A DNA stretch of 34,105 bases from Betaproteobacteria bacterium UBA5216 (GTDB taxonomy: Bacteria > Pseudomonadota > Gammaproteobacteria > Burkholderiales > SG8-41): contig DHVE01000088.1 of the NCBI GenBank assembly GCA_002412495.1, forward strand, positions 1 to 34,105, read 5' to 3'. Every line of letters starts with the position of its first letter. Position 1 is the stretch's first letter. Below are positions 8,199 to 16,934 of the stretch, piece by piece. Under the pieces are notes generated by a model. The model saw only the letters and a list, made by a program, of their open reading frames with translations, was not told the DNA's origin and did no database searches. The position numbers were made by a program, and so were the translations under genes.

Positions 8199-9549
8199 GG
8201 GTGGTTGCGGCACACACCGCCGTGATTAGCGGGCGCACGTTCGGCGCCGCTTCGATGTGCGCGACGGCATCCACCAGTGTTTGCGCGATGGGGCGAGGCA
8301 CGCCCACTTCCGCGCAGAGCTGGTGCGTCATGTCAGTGGCTGCCGCCCAGGTGACGCGATAATTGGAGTCGCCCGCTTGTTCGGTCCACTCCAGTGTGCG
8401 CCCGTCGGCCAGTTGCACCGCAATATGCGGTTCGTAGAGTTTGCGCCCGCTGTCGGTAATGATGCGTATGCGCGGCACCAGTGCATTGACGGCGGCGTCG
8501 TCGAAGCGGCGCAAGCCATCGAAGCTGGCGGTGCCGGTGCTCCAAGCCAACGCGGCACAAAACGGCGCGCTCATTACCGTTTGTGCAGCACTGGTGAACG
8601 GGCCCGCAAAACGCACGCCAATGAAATCGGCCTCGTACGGGTTCATGCGTATTTCCATCGATTGCACGGCCGCGCCGGCGGCTTGTTCACGCAGCGCGGC
8701 CAGCCCGCGGATAATGCCGCGCAAGAACTGGCATGCCGGATACTGTTTGTAGGTCACTGCCGTGAATTCAAAATCGACGCCCAGTTTTTCAAGCAGACGC
8801 CGGCCGTAATCCACGTTCTTTTTGCCGAAGGCGCGGTAAAACCCCGCTTTGCCGTGCAGCGCATTTTGCGTGGCCTGTATGCCGCACGAGGCAAGATCGG
8901 CGACATAGACGCCATTGCGCGCGGCGAACCCGGCCTGAAAAGGTGATTCTTCGGTGCCGAGATCGACGTATTCGCGCAGACCCCCGGCGAAATTGGCGGC
9001 GAGTCCGATGGCGTTGCGCAGGGCCGGGCCGTCAAAGCCGCGAATGCGTCCATGGGCAACGGTCGCGCCGAACACGCCATAGGCCGGAGTGGTTCTGAAG
9101 CCGCGCAGACTCAGATCGGCGGAGTGATCGCGTCCGATGCGCAGTGCGGATTCGTAACCCGCAACCAGGCCCGACAGCAGCGTTTCGCCACTGGCGCGGG
9201 CGGACTCGGCGGCCGCTACGGCGGACGGGATCACCACGCCGCCGATATGCCCGCACGGGTGCGAGTCACCCTGCACCCGGCCGGAAAGCAGCACCGCGTT
9301 GGCGAATGCCGCGCTGCCTTGCGACGTGCGCGCGCCATCGATCAGGCGTGTGGTGTCGCCCGATTCGCGTTGCCGTTCCGCCGCGTTCAGCGCCAGGATC
9401 GCGGGCCGTGCACGCCGCGTGCCGATGCCGACCGCGAGCCCGTAGAGCAGACAGGCTTTTGCGTTTTCCAGCGTTGGGGCGGCAAGCGTGCGCGCGTTGA
9501 ACGTGGATAGAAATTCCGCCAGGGTTGTCAGGTCGTCGCGGCCGCTCAC
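8191..9549 (-). CDS. MmgE/PrpD family protein
   Basis: A 452-residue protein of the MmgE/PrpD family, cytosolic enzymes that include 2-methylcitrate dehydratase, cis-aconitate decarboxylase and immune-responsive gene 1 relatives. Members lack the iron-sulfur cluster of aconitases. It shows the helical N-terminal domain, a GDSHPCGHIGGVVIPSA segment equivalent to the family's His/Asp active-site region, the YPACQFLRG strand entering the C-terminal lid domain, and the late MTHQL segment. It starts with a GTG at 9549 preceded by AAGG. Coupling to the downstream Bug gene by overlap suggests uptake and dehydration or isomerisation of the same carboxylate. The reaction is not determinable here. It is divergent from the hydantoinase operon across a 185-base region with repeats. 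Confidence 0.9.
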   Translation of the reverse strand: MSGRDDLTTLAEFLSTFNARTLAAPTLENAKACLLYGLAVGIGTRRARPAILALNAAERQRESGDTTRLIDGARTSQGSAAFANAVLLSGRVQGDSHPCGHIGGVVIPSAVAAAESARASGETLLSGLVAGYESALRIGRDHSADLSLRGFRTTPAYGVFGATVAHGRIRGFDGPALRNAIGLAANFAGGLREYVDLGTEESPFQAGFAARNGVYVADLASCGIQATQNALHGKAGFYRAFGKKNVDYGRRLLEKLGVDFEFTAVTYKQYPACQFLRGIIRGLAALREQAAGAAVQSMEIRMNPYEADFIGVRFAGPFTSAAQTVMSAPFCAALAWSTGTASFDGLRRFDDAAVNALVPRIRIITDSGRKLYEPHIAVQLADGRTLEWTEQAGDSNYRVTWAAATDMTHQLCAEVGVPRPIAQTLVDAVAHIEAAPNVRPLITAVCAATTHA

Positions 9550-9574
9550 GGGTTGTGCCTTATGGGAAATGACT

Positions 9575-9588
9575 GCATTATGGAATGC
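9575..9588. promoter_or_regulatory. Inverted repeat, candidate operator
   Basis: A perfect dyad, GCATT-ATGG-AATGC, lies 26 bases upstream of the GTG start of the minus-strand MmgE/PrpD gene, in the divergent region shared with the hydantoinase operon. Read on the minus strand it overlaps CATAAT, a possible -10 hexamer, so a bound repressor could block that promoter. It is short and could arise by chance; the function is inferred. Confidence 0.3.
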
Positions 9589-9673
9589 GGAATTGTAGCG
9601 AGAAAATCATGTGGTAGTCTTCAACGCAGCATATCAAATCACGCTGCCAAGGCGTTCCGAATTTTCGCAATCG

Positions 9674-9706
9674 CGTAATCAATACGTAATCATCACGTAA
9701 TCACCA
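9674..9706 (+). repeat. Three tandem 11-bp repeats (CGTAATCA plus 3 bases)
   Basis: CGTAATCA occurs three times, beginning at 9674, 9685 and 9696, each followed by a three-base variable spacer. The period is exactly 11 bp, about one helical turn, so the copies lie on the same DNA face. The array ends 28 bases before the hydantoinase B start and is about 125 bases from the divergent PrpD start. This layout is typical of cooperative regulator binding sites; the protein involved is unknown. Confidence 0.6.
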
Positions 9707-9734
9707 CGACAGTCACTCGCTGGATTCCCGACCC

Positions 9735-11435
9735 ATGGACTTTAAATCAAAGCGCGGCGTGCCATCACGCGCGCGCAGCCGCAAGATTGATCCCGTATCG
9801 CTTGAAATATTGTGGAGCCGTCTGATCGCCATCTCGGAGGAACAGGCGGCGATGGTGTTGCGCACGGCGTTTTCCAGCATCGTGCGCGAATCGTATGACT
9901 TTACCTGTGTGCTGCTGACGCCTTCGGGCGATCTGCTGGCGCAGCCGTTTCAGTCGCTGCCGGGATTTACGCGCTGCGCGTCCACCGTGATGAAACATTT
10001 TTTGTCGCGTTGGCCAATGCGCACGAGTTGGCATCCGGACGACGTGGCGATGACCAATGATCCGTGGCTGGCGGCGGGGCATTTGAACGATGTGGCCATC
10101 GCGGTGCCGGTGTTTCATCGCGGCAAGATCGTGGCATTCTCCGCCAACATCGCGCATCAGGCGGACATCGGCGGGCGCGGTTATTCGGCGGACGGGGCAA
10201 GCATTTTCGAGGAAGGCCTGGCGTTGCCGCCGATGAAACTCTACCAGGCGGGCAAGGTGGTGCCGGAGGTGTTGCAAATACTTGCCGAGAACGTGCGCCT
10301 GCCCGATCAGGTGCTTGGCGACATCCACGCGCAAGTGGGCGCGGCGCGGCTGGGTGCGCGGCGCGTGAGCGAGTTGCTCGACGAAGCCGGCCTCGATAAT
10401 CTGGATGACATTGCGGTGGAAGTGTTGTCGCGGTCGGAGTCGGCAATGCGTTCGGCGCTGCGCCGGGTGCGCGATGGGGTTTACACCAACGTCGGCATCA
10501 TGGATGGTTTCGATGAACCGCTGACCATTGCCTTGAAGCTCACCATCAAGGGCGACAAGCTCGAATTTGATTTCACCGGCACCTCGGCGCAGATCAACAA
10601 GGGTATCAACAGTTGCTATAACTATACCTATGGCTATGCGGCATTCGCGGCGAAAGCGGTGCTGGAACCACTGATACCGAACAACGAGGGTGCTTACAAG
10701 CCGATCACGCTCAAGGTGCCCGAAGGCACACTGCTGAATTCAACGCGTCCGGCGCCGGGCAACAGCCGTGGACGCGTTGGCCACATGATCGTGCCGGTGG
10801 TGTTCGGCGCGCTGGCCAAGGCGTTGCCCGATGTGGTGCCCGCCGAATCGGGCAGCCCCGCGCCGCGCGTTAATTTTTTCGGCAACGGCGAAGACGGCAG
10901 TGCGTTTCAGTGCATGCTGATCACCAGCGGGGGCCTGGGCGCGGGACGCGATCGCGATGGCCTCGCGGGGAAATCGTTTCCCACGAATACCAAAATGACC
11001 TCGCTGGAAATCATGGAAAGCCAGTCGCCGATCCGTTTTCTCAGGCGCGAGCTGGTGTGCGACTCGGGCGGGCCCGGTCGTCATCGCGGCGGACTGGCGC
11101 AGGAGATCGTGGCGAAAGTGCTCGGCCGCAAGAGCGTGTATGTATCGACCAGTTCGGAACGCATCAAGAACCCGCCGCGCGGTTATCGCGGCGGATTGCA
11201 TGGCGCGGGCGCGTTGCTGAGCCGCAATAACGGCGAATACCTCGCGCCGAAAGGGCGCACCCTGCTTAAGGCCGGCGACATCGTGACGGTCAGAACGCCG
11301 GGCGGCGGTGGATTTGGGCCGCCGCGGGCGCGTGACAAGGCGGCGCTGGCGTATGACCTCCAGCAAGGCTATGTCAGCAAGGCGGGCGCGCAAAAGGCGT
11401 ATGCGAAGGCGCGCACGCCCAAGGAGCGCGCATGA
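9735..11435 (+). CDS. hyuB: Hydantoinase B/oxoprolinase family protein
   Basis: The 566-residue B-type subunit of an ATP-dependent amidohydrolase or carboxylase of the hydantoinase/5-oxoprolinase/acetone carboxylase superfamily, cytosolic. Landmarks are the DPVSLEILWSRL opening, the VLRTAFSSIVRESYDF helix, the TNDPWLAAGHLNDVAIAVPVF segment with AHQADIGG downstream (candidate metal-binding His/Asp residues), the FDFTGTSAQ motif, and the Gly-rich GGPGRHRGG segment near residue 450. Its stop overlaps the start of the A subunit in an ATGA, which is strong evidence of a two-subunit complex. The substrate could be a hydantoin, a lactam, an oxoproline-like ring or a ketone. This order (B then A) and the following lyase and transport genes suggest catabolism of an imported acid or cyclic amide. 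Confidence 0.93.
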   Translation: MDFKSKRGVPSRARSRKIDPVSLEILWSRLIAISEEQAAMVLRTAFSSIVRESYDFTCVLLTPSGDLLAQPFQSLPGFTRCASTVMKHFLSRWPMRTSWHPDDVAMTNDPWLAAGHLNDVAIAVPVFHRGKIVAFSANIAHQADIGGRGYSADGASIFEEGLALPPMKLYQAGKVVPEVLQILAENVRLPDQVLGDIHAQVGAARLGARRVSELLDEAGLDNLDDIAVEVLSRSESAMRSALRRVRDGVYTNVGIMDGFDEPLTIALKLTIKGDKLEFDFTGTSAQINKGINSCYNYTYGYAAFAAKAVLEPLIPNNEGAYKPITLKVPEGTLLNSTRPAPGNSRGRVGHMIVPVVFGALAKALPDVVPAESGSPAPRVNFFGNGEDGSAFQCMLITSGGLGAGRDRDGLAGKSFPTNTKMTSLEIMESQSPIRFLRRELVCDSGGPGRHRGGLAQEIVAKVLGRKSVYVSTSSERIKNPPRGYRGGLHGAGALLSRNNGEYLAPKGRTLLKAGDIVTVRTPGGGGFGPPRARDKAALAYDLQQGYVSKAGAQKAYAKARTPKERA

Positions 11436-13522
11436 TAGTGAAGAAAACGAAAACAGCGCGTTTCAGACTGGGCGTGGATGTCGGTGGCACGTTTACCGAT
11501 TTCGTGCTGATCAATGAGGCGACCGGAGAACTGTTCCGCGAAAAATGCCTCACCACGCCCGATGATCCCGTGGTGGGCATTATGAATGGCGTTGCGCGCC
11601 TGCAAGCTGCGGGCGTGGTTAAACCGGAAGACATTAAGGGTGTCGCGCATGCCACCACGCTGGTAACCAACACGCTGATTGAGCGCAAGGGCGCGAAGAC
11701 CGGACTGCTGGCCACCGAGGGCTTTCGCGACATCATCGAACTCGGCAGCGACATGCGTTACGACATGTACGATCTCGCGATTGAATTTCCCGAGCCGCTG
11801 GTGGAACGCGCGTTGCGCCTGGGCATCCACGAGCGCATGGCGGCGACCGGCGAATCGCTCGCAGCACCCTCGGCCACCGAGGTACGCAAGCAGGTACGCG
11901 CGTTGCTGAAGCAGGGTGTGACGTCCATCGCCGTGAGTTTTTTGCACAGCTATCGCAGTCCGGCGCACGAACGTCAGGTGTTGAAGCTGATGCGCAAGGA
12001 ATTCCCCGGCGTCGCGGTATCGATCTCGTCGGTGGTGGCGCCCGAGATTCGCGAGTTCGAGCGCACGGTGACCGTGATCGCAAACGCGTATGTGCAGCCG
12101 GTGGTGCGTTCTTACTTGCAGCGCTTTGAAAAGACCATGGCGGCGGCGCGTATCAAGGCGCCGATACTGGTGATGCTGTCGAATGGCGGCATGACCACAC
12201 CGAAGGTTTCGGCGGAAGTGCCGATACGCCTGATCGAATCCGGCCCGGCGGCGGGCGTTTTGTCGGCGTGCCATGCGGGTGCGCGCATTAACGAGCCGAA
12301 TCTGCTGGCCTTCGACATGGGCGGCACCACCGCCAAGGCGTGTTTTATCGAGGACGGCAAGCCCGCGTTTACTGGTCAATTCGAGGCGGCGCGCGTGAAA
12401 CGCCAGTTTCGGGGGTCGGGCATGCCGCTGAAAGTGCCGTCGGTCGAGATGATCGAAATCGGCGCGGGTGGCGGTTCCATCGCGCGGCTGGATGGCACGG
12501 GTCTACTCAAGGTGGGACCCGATTCATCCGGCGCCGATCCGGGGCCGGCGTGTTATGGACGCGGTGGCCAGTCCCCCGCGGTGACGGATGCGGATTTGCT
12601 GCTGGGTTATCTCGATCCGGGTTATTTTCTGGGCGGCGACATGGCGCTCGATCTTGACGGCGCCACGGCGGCATTGCGCGCCTTGGGCAAGCGGTGCGGT
12701 CTGGATGTGACCGCAACCGCGGCCGGCATTGCGCAAGTGGTGAATCAAAACATGGCGACCGCGATACGCATTCACGCGGCGGAGCGCGGCAAAGATTACC
12801 GCCGATCCAGTCTGTTCGCGTTCGGCGGCGCGGGGCCAGTGCATGCTTATGAGATCGCGCGCATTTTGCGCATGGCGCGCATCATTTGCCCGCTGGGCGC
12901 GGGTACCAACTCCGCGTATGGTTTGCTGGCGGCGCCGGTGGCGGTGGATTTGTCGCGCTCCTACAATGTCTCGCTCGACAGGATCGACTGGCCGCGGCTG
13001 AATGCGTTGTATGCCGATATGGAGGCCGAGGCGCGCCGCATGTTGTCGGATGCGGGGGTGAAGGCGCCGAAGCTGGTGCGCTCGGCGGATGTGCGTTTTG
13101 TCGGACAGGGATTTGAGCTGCACGCCGCCGTACCCGGCGGCAAGCTTGCGGCGCGCGCCACGAGCGCCATCGAGGCGTCGTTTCACGAGGTTTACAAGTC
13201 GGTGTACGAGGAAGTGCCTGGCACCCTGCCGGTGGAGGCGATCACCTGGCGTCTGCGCGCGTCGGGGCCGGATCCGGTGGTGTCCGCCACCTTCGGCGTG
13301 GCACCGGCCAAGCGCAAGTCACGGCCCGCCCGGCGCGCGTTTTTTCCGGAGTTGCGAAAATTTGTCGTGACGCCGGTTTATGATCGCTACGCATTGAAGG
13401 CGTCCGATACCATTCAAGGGCCGGCGATCGTGGAAGAACGCGAATCGACCGCGGTGATCGGCCCGCGCGGGCGGGCGCGCATCGACAAGGATTTGAATCT
13501 GGTGATCGATATTCAGCCGTAG
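11432..13522 (+). CDS. hyuA: Hydantoinase/oxoprolinase family protein, A subunit
   Basis: The 696-residue ATP-binding A subunit of the hydantoinase/oxoprolinase family. It has the actin-like ATPase signature DVGGTFTD at residues 16-23, the HATTLVTNTLIERKG segment near residue 75, the second nucleotide motif FDMGGTTAKA near residue 295, and the GAGGGSIA loop followed by GPDSSGADPGPACYG. This subunit phosphorylates or activates the substrate while the B subunit completes ring opening or carboxylation. The length is normal for the family. It starts within the ATGA overlap with the B gene, and the next gene begins 39 bases after its stop with GAGG in the spacer, so transcription probably continues. 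Confidence 0.93.
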   Translation: MIVKKTKTARFRLGVDVGGTFTDFVLINEATGELFREKCLTTPDDPVVGIMNGVARLQAAGVVKPEDIKGVAHATTLVTNTLIERKGAKTGLLATEGFRDIIELGSDMRYDMYDLAIEFPEPLVERALRLGIHERMAATGESLAAPSATEVRKQVRALLKQGVTSIAVSFLHSYRSPAHERQVLKLMRKEFPGVAVSISSVVAPEIREFERTVTVIANAYVQPVVRSYLQRFEKTMAAARIKAPILVMLSNGGMTTPKVSAEVPIRLIESGPAAGVLSACHAGARINEPNLLAFDMGGTTAKACFIEDGKPAFTGQFEAARVKRQFRGSGMPLKVPSVEMIEIGAGGGSIARLDGTGLLKVGPDSSGADPGPACYGRGGQSPAVTDADLLLGYLDPGYFLGGDMALDLDGATAALRALGKRCGLDVTATAAGIAQVVNQNMATAIRIHAAERGKDYRRSSLFAFGGAGPVHAYEIARILRMARIICPLGAGTNSAYGLLAAPVAVDLSRSYNVSLDRIDWPRLNALYADMEAEARRMLSDAGVKAPKLVRSADVRFVGQGFELHAAVPGGKLAARATSAIEASFHEVYKSVYEEVPGTLPVEAITWRLRASGPDPVVSATFGVAPAKRKSRPARRAFFPELRKFVVTPVYDRYALKASDTIQGPAIVEERESTAVIGPRGRARIDKDLNLVIDIQP

Positions 13523-13561
13523 GCTGACAACCCACTATTTCGAGAAGCGAGGCGCGACAAC

Positions 13562-14515
13562 ATGGAAATGTCCAAGAGATTGCGGCAACTGATGAATGCA
13601 CCCGGGCCGATACTGGCGCCCGGTATTTACGATTGCATTTCTGCCAAGGTGGTTGAGCGTGCCGGATTTGATGCAGCGTTTGTCAGCGGTGCGGCGGTGA
13701 CGGCCAGCGTGCTGGGTTACCCCGATGTCGGCCTGCAAACCATGCCGGAAATCCTTGCGCAGGTGCGCAACATGGCGCGCGCGGTGGAGATTCCGCTGAT
13801 TGTCGATATCGACACCGGCTACGGCAACGCGCTGAACATGATGCGCGCGATTCGCGAGTTCGAAGCGGCGGGCGCGGCGGGTGTGTTTTTCGAGGATCAG
13901 GGCTTCCCCAAGCGCTGCGGACACTTTGAAGGCAAGAAGCTGATCACCGATCAGGAAATGGCGGTCAAGGTGCGCGCGGCTTGCGAGGCGCGGCGTTCGG
14001 CGGATTTTTTGATCATCGCACGCACGGACGCGCGCGCCGTTGAAGGCATGGATCGCGCCATCGAGCGCGCACAGGCCTACGTGGAAGCCGGCGCGGACGC
14101 GATTTTTGTCGAGGCGCTGCTTTCCGAAGCGGAAATGCGCAAGGCCGCCGCGGCCATCAAGGCGCCGTTGCAGGCGAACATGAGCGAGGGCGGCGGCAAG
14201 ACGCCCGGCCTTCACTATGACAAGCTGCATGAGATCGGCTTCAAGATTATTTCCTACAGTGGATTATTACAGCGCACGGCGGTGAAGGGCATGCAGAACG
14301 CGCTGGACGTGCTGCGCAAGGAAGGCAGCGCGGAATCGTTGTATCCCGATAAACTGTGCAGCCTGGTGGATCGTAGCGCGCTGCTGGGGCTGGACAAGTT
14401 TTACAAACTGGAAGAGCGCCTTTACGGGCCGCTGCTCGACACGGAAAAAAGTTGGCGCGCGGAGCTGGATGCGCAGGCCAAGCCGGGTGGCGCTGACAAC
14501 AAGTTGCCGTTTTAA
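13562..14515 (+). CDS. Isocitrate lyase/PEP mutase family protein with intact active site
   Basis: A 317-residue TIM-barrel enzyme of the isocitrate lyase/PEP mutase superfamily. It carries the Mg-binding DIDTGYG motif (Asp82 and Asp84), the FFEDQ strand, and KRCGH at residues 117-121 with the lyase cysteine Cys119. That combination points to a true C-C lyase such as methylisocitrate or 2,3-dimethylmalate lyase, releasing pyruvate or a similar keto acid, rather than a phosphonomutase. This is inferred from motif comparison. An ARTDAR strand and a C-terminal helical tail complete the fold. GAGG about ten bases upstream supports the ATG at 13562. It lies within the hydantoinase operon, three bases before a Bug gene. 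The MmgE/PrpD gene downstream would fit a methylcitrate-like dehydratase and lyase sequence. Confidence 0.92.
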   Translation: MEMSKRLRQLMNAPGPILAPGIYDCISAKVVERAGFDAAFVSGAAVTASVLGYPDVGLQTMPEILAQVRNMARAVEIPLIVDIDTGYGNALNMMRAIREFEAAGAAGVFFEDQGFPKRCGHFEGKKLITDQEMAVKVRAACEARRSADFLIIARTDARAVEGMDRAIERAQAYVEAGADAIFVEALLSEAEMRKAAAAIKAPLQANMSEGGGKTPGLHYDKLHEIGFKIISYSGLLQRTAVKGMQNALDVLRKEGSAESLYPDKLCSLVDRSALLGLDKFYKLEERLYGPLLDTEKSWRAELDAQAKPGGADNKLPF

Positions 14516-14518
14516 CGG

Positions 14519-15517
14519 ATGATCGGTGTGATGGCGATGATGCGGATTGGGCAAATGATTGCAGCGTCTTTGATGCTGGGTATCGGGGCGGTTTCGTCGG
14601 GCGTCGCGCAGACTGAAAAATTTCCGGTGCGTCCGTTGCGCATCGTGGTGCCCTCCACGCCAGGCGGCGGACTGGATGTGATGGCGCGCATCATGGCGCC
14701 GCGTCTCACTGAAAAATGGGGAACGCAGGTCGTCATCGATAACCGCGCGGGCGCGGGCGGCATCATAGGTACCGACATCGTTTCGAAGGCTGCGCCGGAT
14801 GGTTACACGATGCTGCTGGTGACTACTGGATTTTCGACAAATCCCTTTTTAATCAAACAGTTGCCGTATAAAACGCCACAGGATTTCGAGCCTATTACCA
14901 TTGTGGGTTCAACACCCGTGGTGCTGGTCGCGCACCCGACGCTGAATGTGCGCACGATCAAAGAGATGCTGGCGGTGGCCAAGGAGCGGCCGGGGAAACT
15001 CACTTTTGGATCGTCGGGGCAGGGTAGCGGCGGACATCTGTCGATGGTGCTGATGCAACGCGTCGCCGATGTGAAATTCATTCACGTGCCGTACAAAGGC
15101 GCGGGCGCGGCGACGGCGGCGATTGTCGGTGGCGAGGTGCAGCTGTTGTTCACCGCGCCGGGTGCTGCGTTGTCGCAAGTGAAAGCGGGCCGCTTGCGCG
15201 CGCTGGCGGTGACCAGCGCGAAACGTGTGGGCGTGATGCCGGATGTGCCGAGCGTTACCGAGGTGGGCTTGGCTGGCTGCGTGGTGGATGGCTGGTATGG
15301 TTTGCTCGCGCCGGCGGGAACCCCCAAGGCGCTGATCGACCGCATTTACAACGATGTGCTGGCGGTAATGAAACTGCCGGATGTATCGGCGAAGCTGCAA
15401 GGCGCGGGCTTTGAACTCGATGGCCGCCAGCCCGCGCAGTTCAAACAGTATTTGCAGGAAGAGATGAAGAAGTGGGGCGCGGTCATCGGGGAAGCAGGTC
15501 TACGAGGAGAGCCATAA
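14519..15517 (+). CDS. Bug family substrate-binding protein (4 of 10)
   Basis: A 332-residue periplasmic Bug protein. The leader starts MIGVMAMMRIG, has a hydrophobic core, and ends near SSGVAQ before TEKFPVRPLRIVVP. Core motifs are STPGGGLDVMAR, VVIDNRAGAGG, APDGYTMLL, FGSSGQGSGGHLS, HVPYKGAGA and LRALAVTSAKR. The ligand loop SSGQGSGGH is richer in glycine than in most paralogues here. Three bases separate it from the lyase stop and two from the PrpD start, so it is an internal operon gene. It is the first of three Bug genes in this operon. Start alternatives at in-frame ATGs (14531, 14537, 14540) are possible. Confidence 0.91.
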   Translation: MIGVMAMMRIGQMIAASLMLGIGAVSSGVAQTEKFPVRPLRIVVPSTPGGGLDVMARIMAPRLTEKWGTQVVIDNRAGAGGIIGTDIVSKAAPDGYTMLLVTTGFSTNPFLIKQLPYKTPQDFEPITIVGSTPVVLVAHPTLNVRTIKEMLAVAKERPGKLTFGSSGQGSGGHLSMVLMQRVADVKFIHVPYKGAGAATAAIVGGEVQLLFTAPGAALSQVKAGRLRALAVTSAKRVGVMPDVPSVTEVGLAGCVVDGWYGLLAPAGTPKALIDRIYNDVLAVMKLPDVSAKLQGAGFELDGRQPAQFKQYLQEEMKKWGAVIGEAGLRGEP

Positions 15518-15519
15518 GC

Positions 15520-16932
15520 ATGGATACGCAAGCCAACACACCAGCAACAGAAAAGGTCGCAACAATTTCCAGCGAACTGGCGAAATTTGTCACGGGCTTT
15601 GACGGCGCGTGCGTGCCCGCCGAGGTGCGGCGCCGGGCGAAACTGCTGATGCTCGACGCCATCGGCATCGCGTTTGCCTCGACCCGGTTTTCGTTCTCAA
15701 ATGGCGCGCTGGATGCCTTGCGCGAGTTCGGCGGCGGCGATTGCGAAGTGATTGGCGTAGCCGACAAACTGGCATTGCGAGATGCAGTGCTGATGAACGC
15801 GATATTGGTGCATGGTCTCGATTACGATGACACCTATTTGCCGGGTTCGGTGCATCTGACGGCCAGTTGCGTGCCGGTGGCCTTGGGCGTGGGCGGCCAG
15901 CGCGGCGTGACCGGCGCGGAATTACTCACGGCGTGTACGCTCGGATTGGAAGTCGATTCGCGGCTGGGCGTTGCCGGCAACGGCGGGTTCCTGCGCGCGG
16001 GATTCCACGCCACCAGCGTGCTGGGCACTTTTGCCTGCACGATGATTGCGGGCCGGCTGATGGGCCTGAACGCACAGCAACTCACCATGGCGCAGGGTAT
16101 CGCGCTCAGCACGGCGTCCGGCAACATGCAGCCGATGCAGGATGGCTCGTGGACCAAGCGTATGCATCCCGGCTGGGCGGGTGTCGCCGCGATAACGTCG
16201 ACCATGCTGGCGAAGCACGGCTTCATCGGCCCGTCGGAAACCTACGAGGGGCGCTTCGGATTATTTCCGCACTTTCTTGGTGAACATTTCAAGCAGGCCG
16301 ATCTCGGCGCGATCCTGCGCAATGTCGGTGAGAAGTGGGAGTTTCCGCGTGCATCAATCAAGTTGTATCCGGCGTGCCATCAGTCACATGCCTTCATGAT
16401 CGCGACGCGCAAGCTGGTGCAGGAACACCCGGTCAAGGCCGACGATATCGATTCGATACTGACTTTGGTGACGGCGCCCGCGGTGCCGCTGATCTGCGAA
16501 CCGGCCGATGTGAAGCGCGCGCCCGACAGCAGTTACGGCGCGCAGTTCAGCCTGCCGTATGCGGTGGCCTGCTGCATCATGCGTAATCGTTTTGGACTGG
16601 ATGAACTGGAGGAGCCGTCATATACCGATCCGGCGCTTCGCGCGCTGGCCGCCAAGGTGAGTTACCAGATCGATCCGAATTCCGGATTTCCGAAGTTTCG
16701 CTCGGGTGAAGTGATCGTGCGCATGAAAAACGGTACCGTCTATTCGCAGCGGGAAAGCGTGCTGCCCGACGAGCCGGCGAGTGAAAGCGAGATTGTCGAT
16801 AAGTTCATGATCAACGTCGAGCCGGTGATGAACAAGGCGCGCGCGGAAAAAATCCGCGACACGCTGCTCGATCTTGAAAAACTCGGCGACGCGCGGACCT
16901 TGATGGCCTTGCTGAGCGGAAAAGGCCAGTAG
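15520..16932 (+). CDS. MmgE/PrpD family protein (second copy)
   Basis: A 470-residue MmgE/PrpD family protein, clearly different from the copy at 8191-9549. It shows the N-terminal all-helical domain (RRRAKLLMLDAIGIAFAS), the active-site region HGLDYDDTYLPGSVHLTAS with the Asp and His residues expected for this family, the GSWTKRMHPGWAG lysine/histidine segment, and the KLYPACHQSHAF strand of the lid domain. The ATG at 15520 follows GAGGAGA by nine bases; a longer open frame from 15472 runs inside the preceding gene and is unlikely. Likely a dehydratase, decarboxylase or isomerase acting on a tricarboxylate-like compound, sandwiched between Bug genes with gaps of only two bases. Confidence 0.92.
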   Translation: MDTQANTPATEKVATISSELAKFVTGFDGACVPAEVRRRAKLLMLDAIGIAFASTRFSFSNGALDALREFGGGDCEVIGVADKLALRDAVLMNAILVHGLDYDDTYLPGSVHLTASCVPVALGVGGQRGVTGAELLTACTLGLEVDSRLGVAGNGGFLRAGFHATSVLGTFACTMIAGRLMGLNAQQLTMAQGIALSTASGNMQPMQDGSWTKRMHPGWAGVAAITSTMLAKHGFIGPSETYEGRFGLFPHFLGEHFKQADLGAILRNVGEKWEFPRASIKLYPACHQSHAFMIATRKLVQEHPVKADDIDSILTLVTAPAVPLICEPADVKRAPDSSYGAQFSLPYAVACCIMRNRFGLDELEEPSYTDPALRALAAKVSYQIDPNSGFPKFRSGEVIVRMKNGTVYSQRESVLPDEPASESEIVDKFMINVEPVMNKARAEKIRDTLLDLEKLGDARTLMALLSGKGQ

Positions 16933-16934
16933 CC

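Noticed and set aside
11369..12379. Long antisense open frames over the hydantoinase and other genes
   Set aside because: They are Arg/His-rich shadows expected in GC-rich DNA, have no recognisable domain and overlap well-supported genes.
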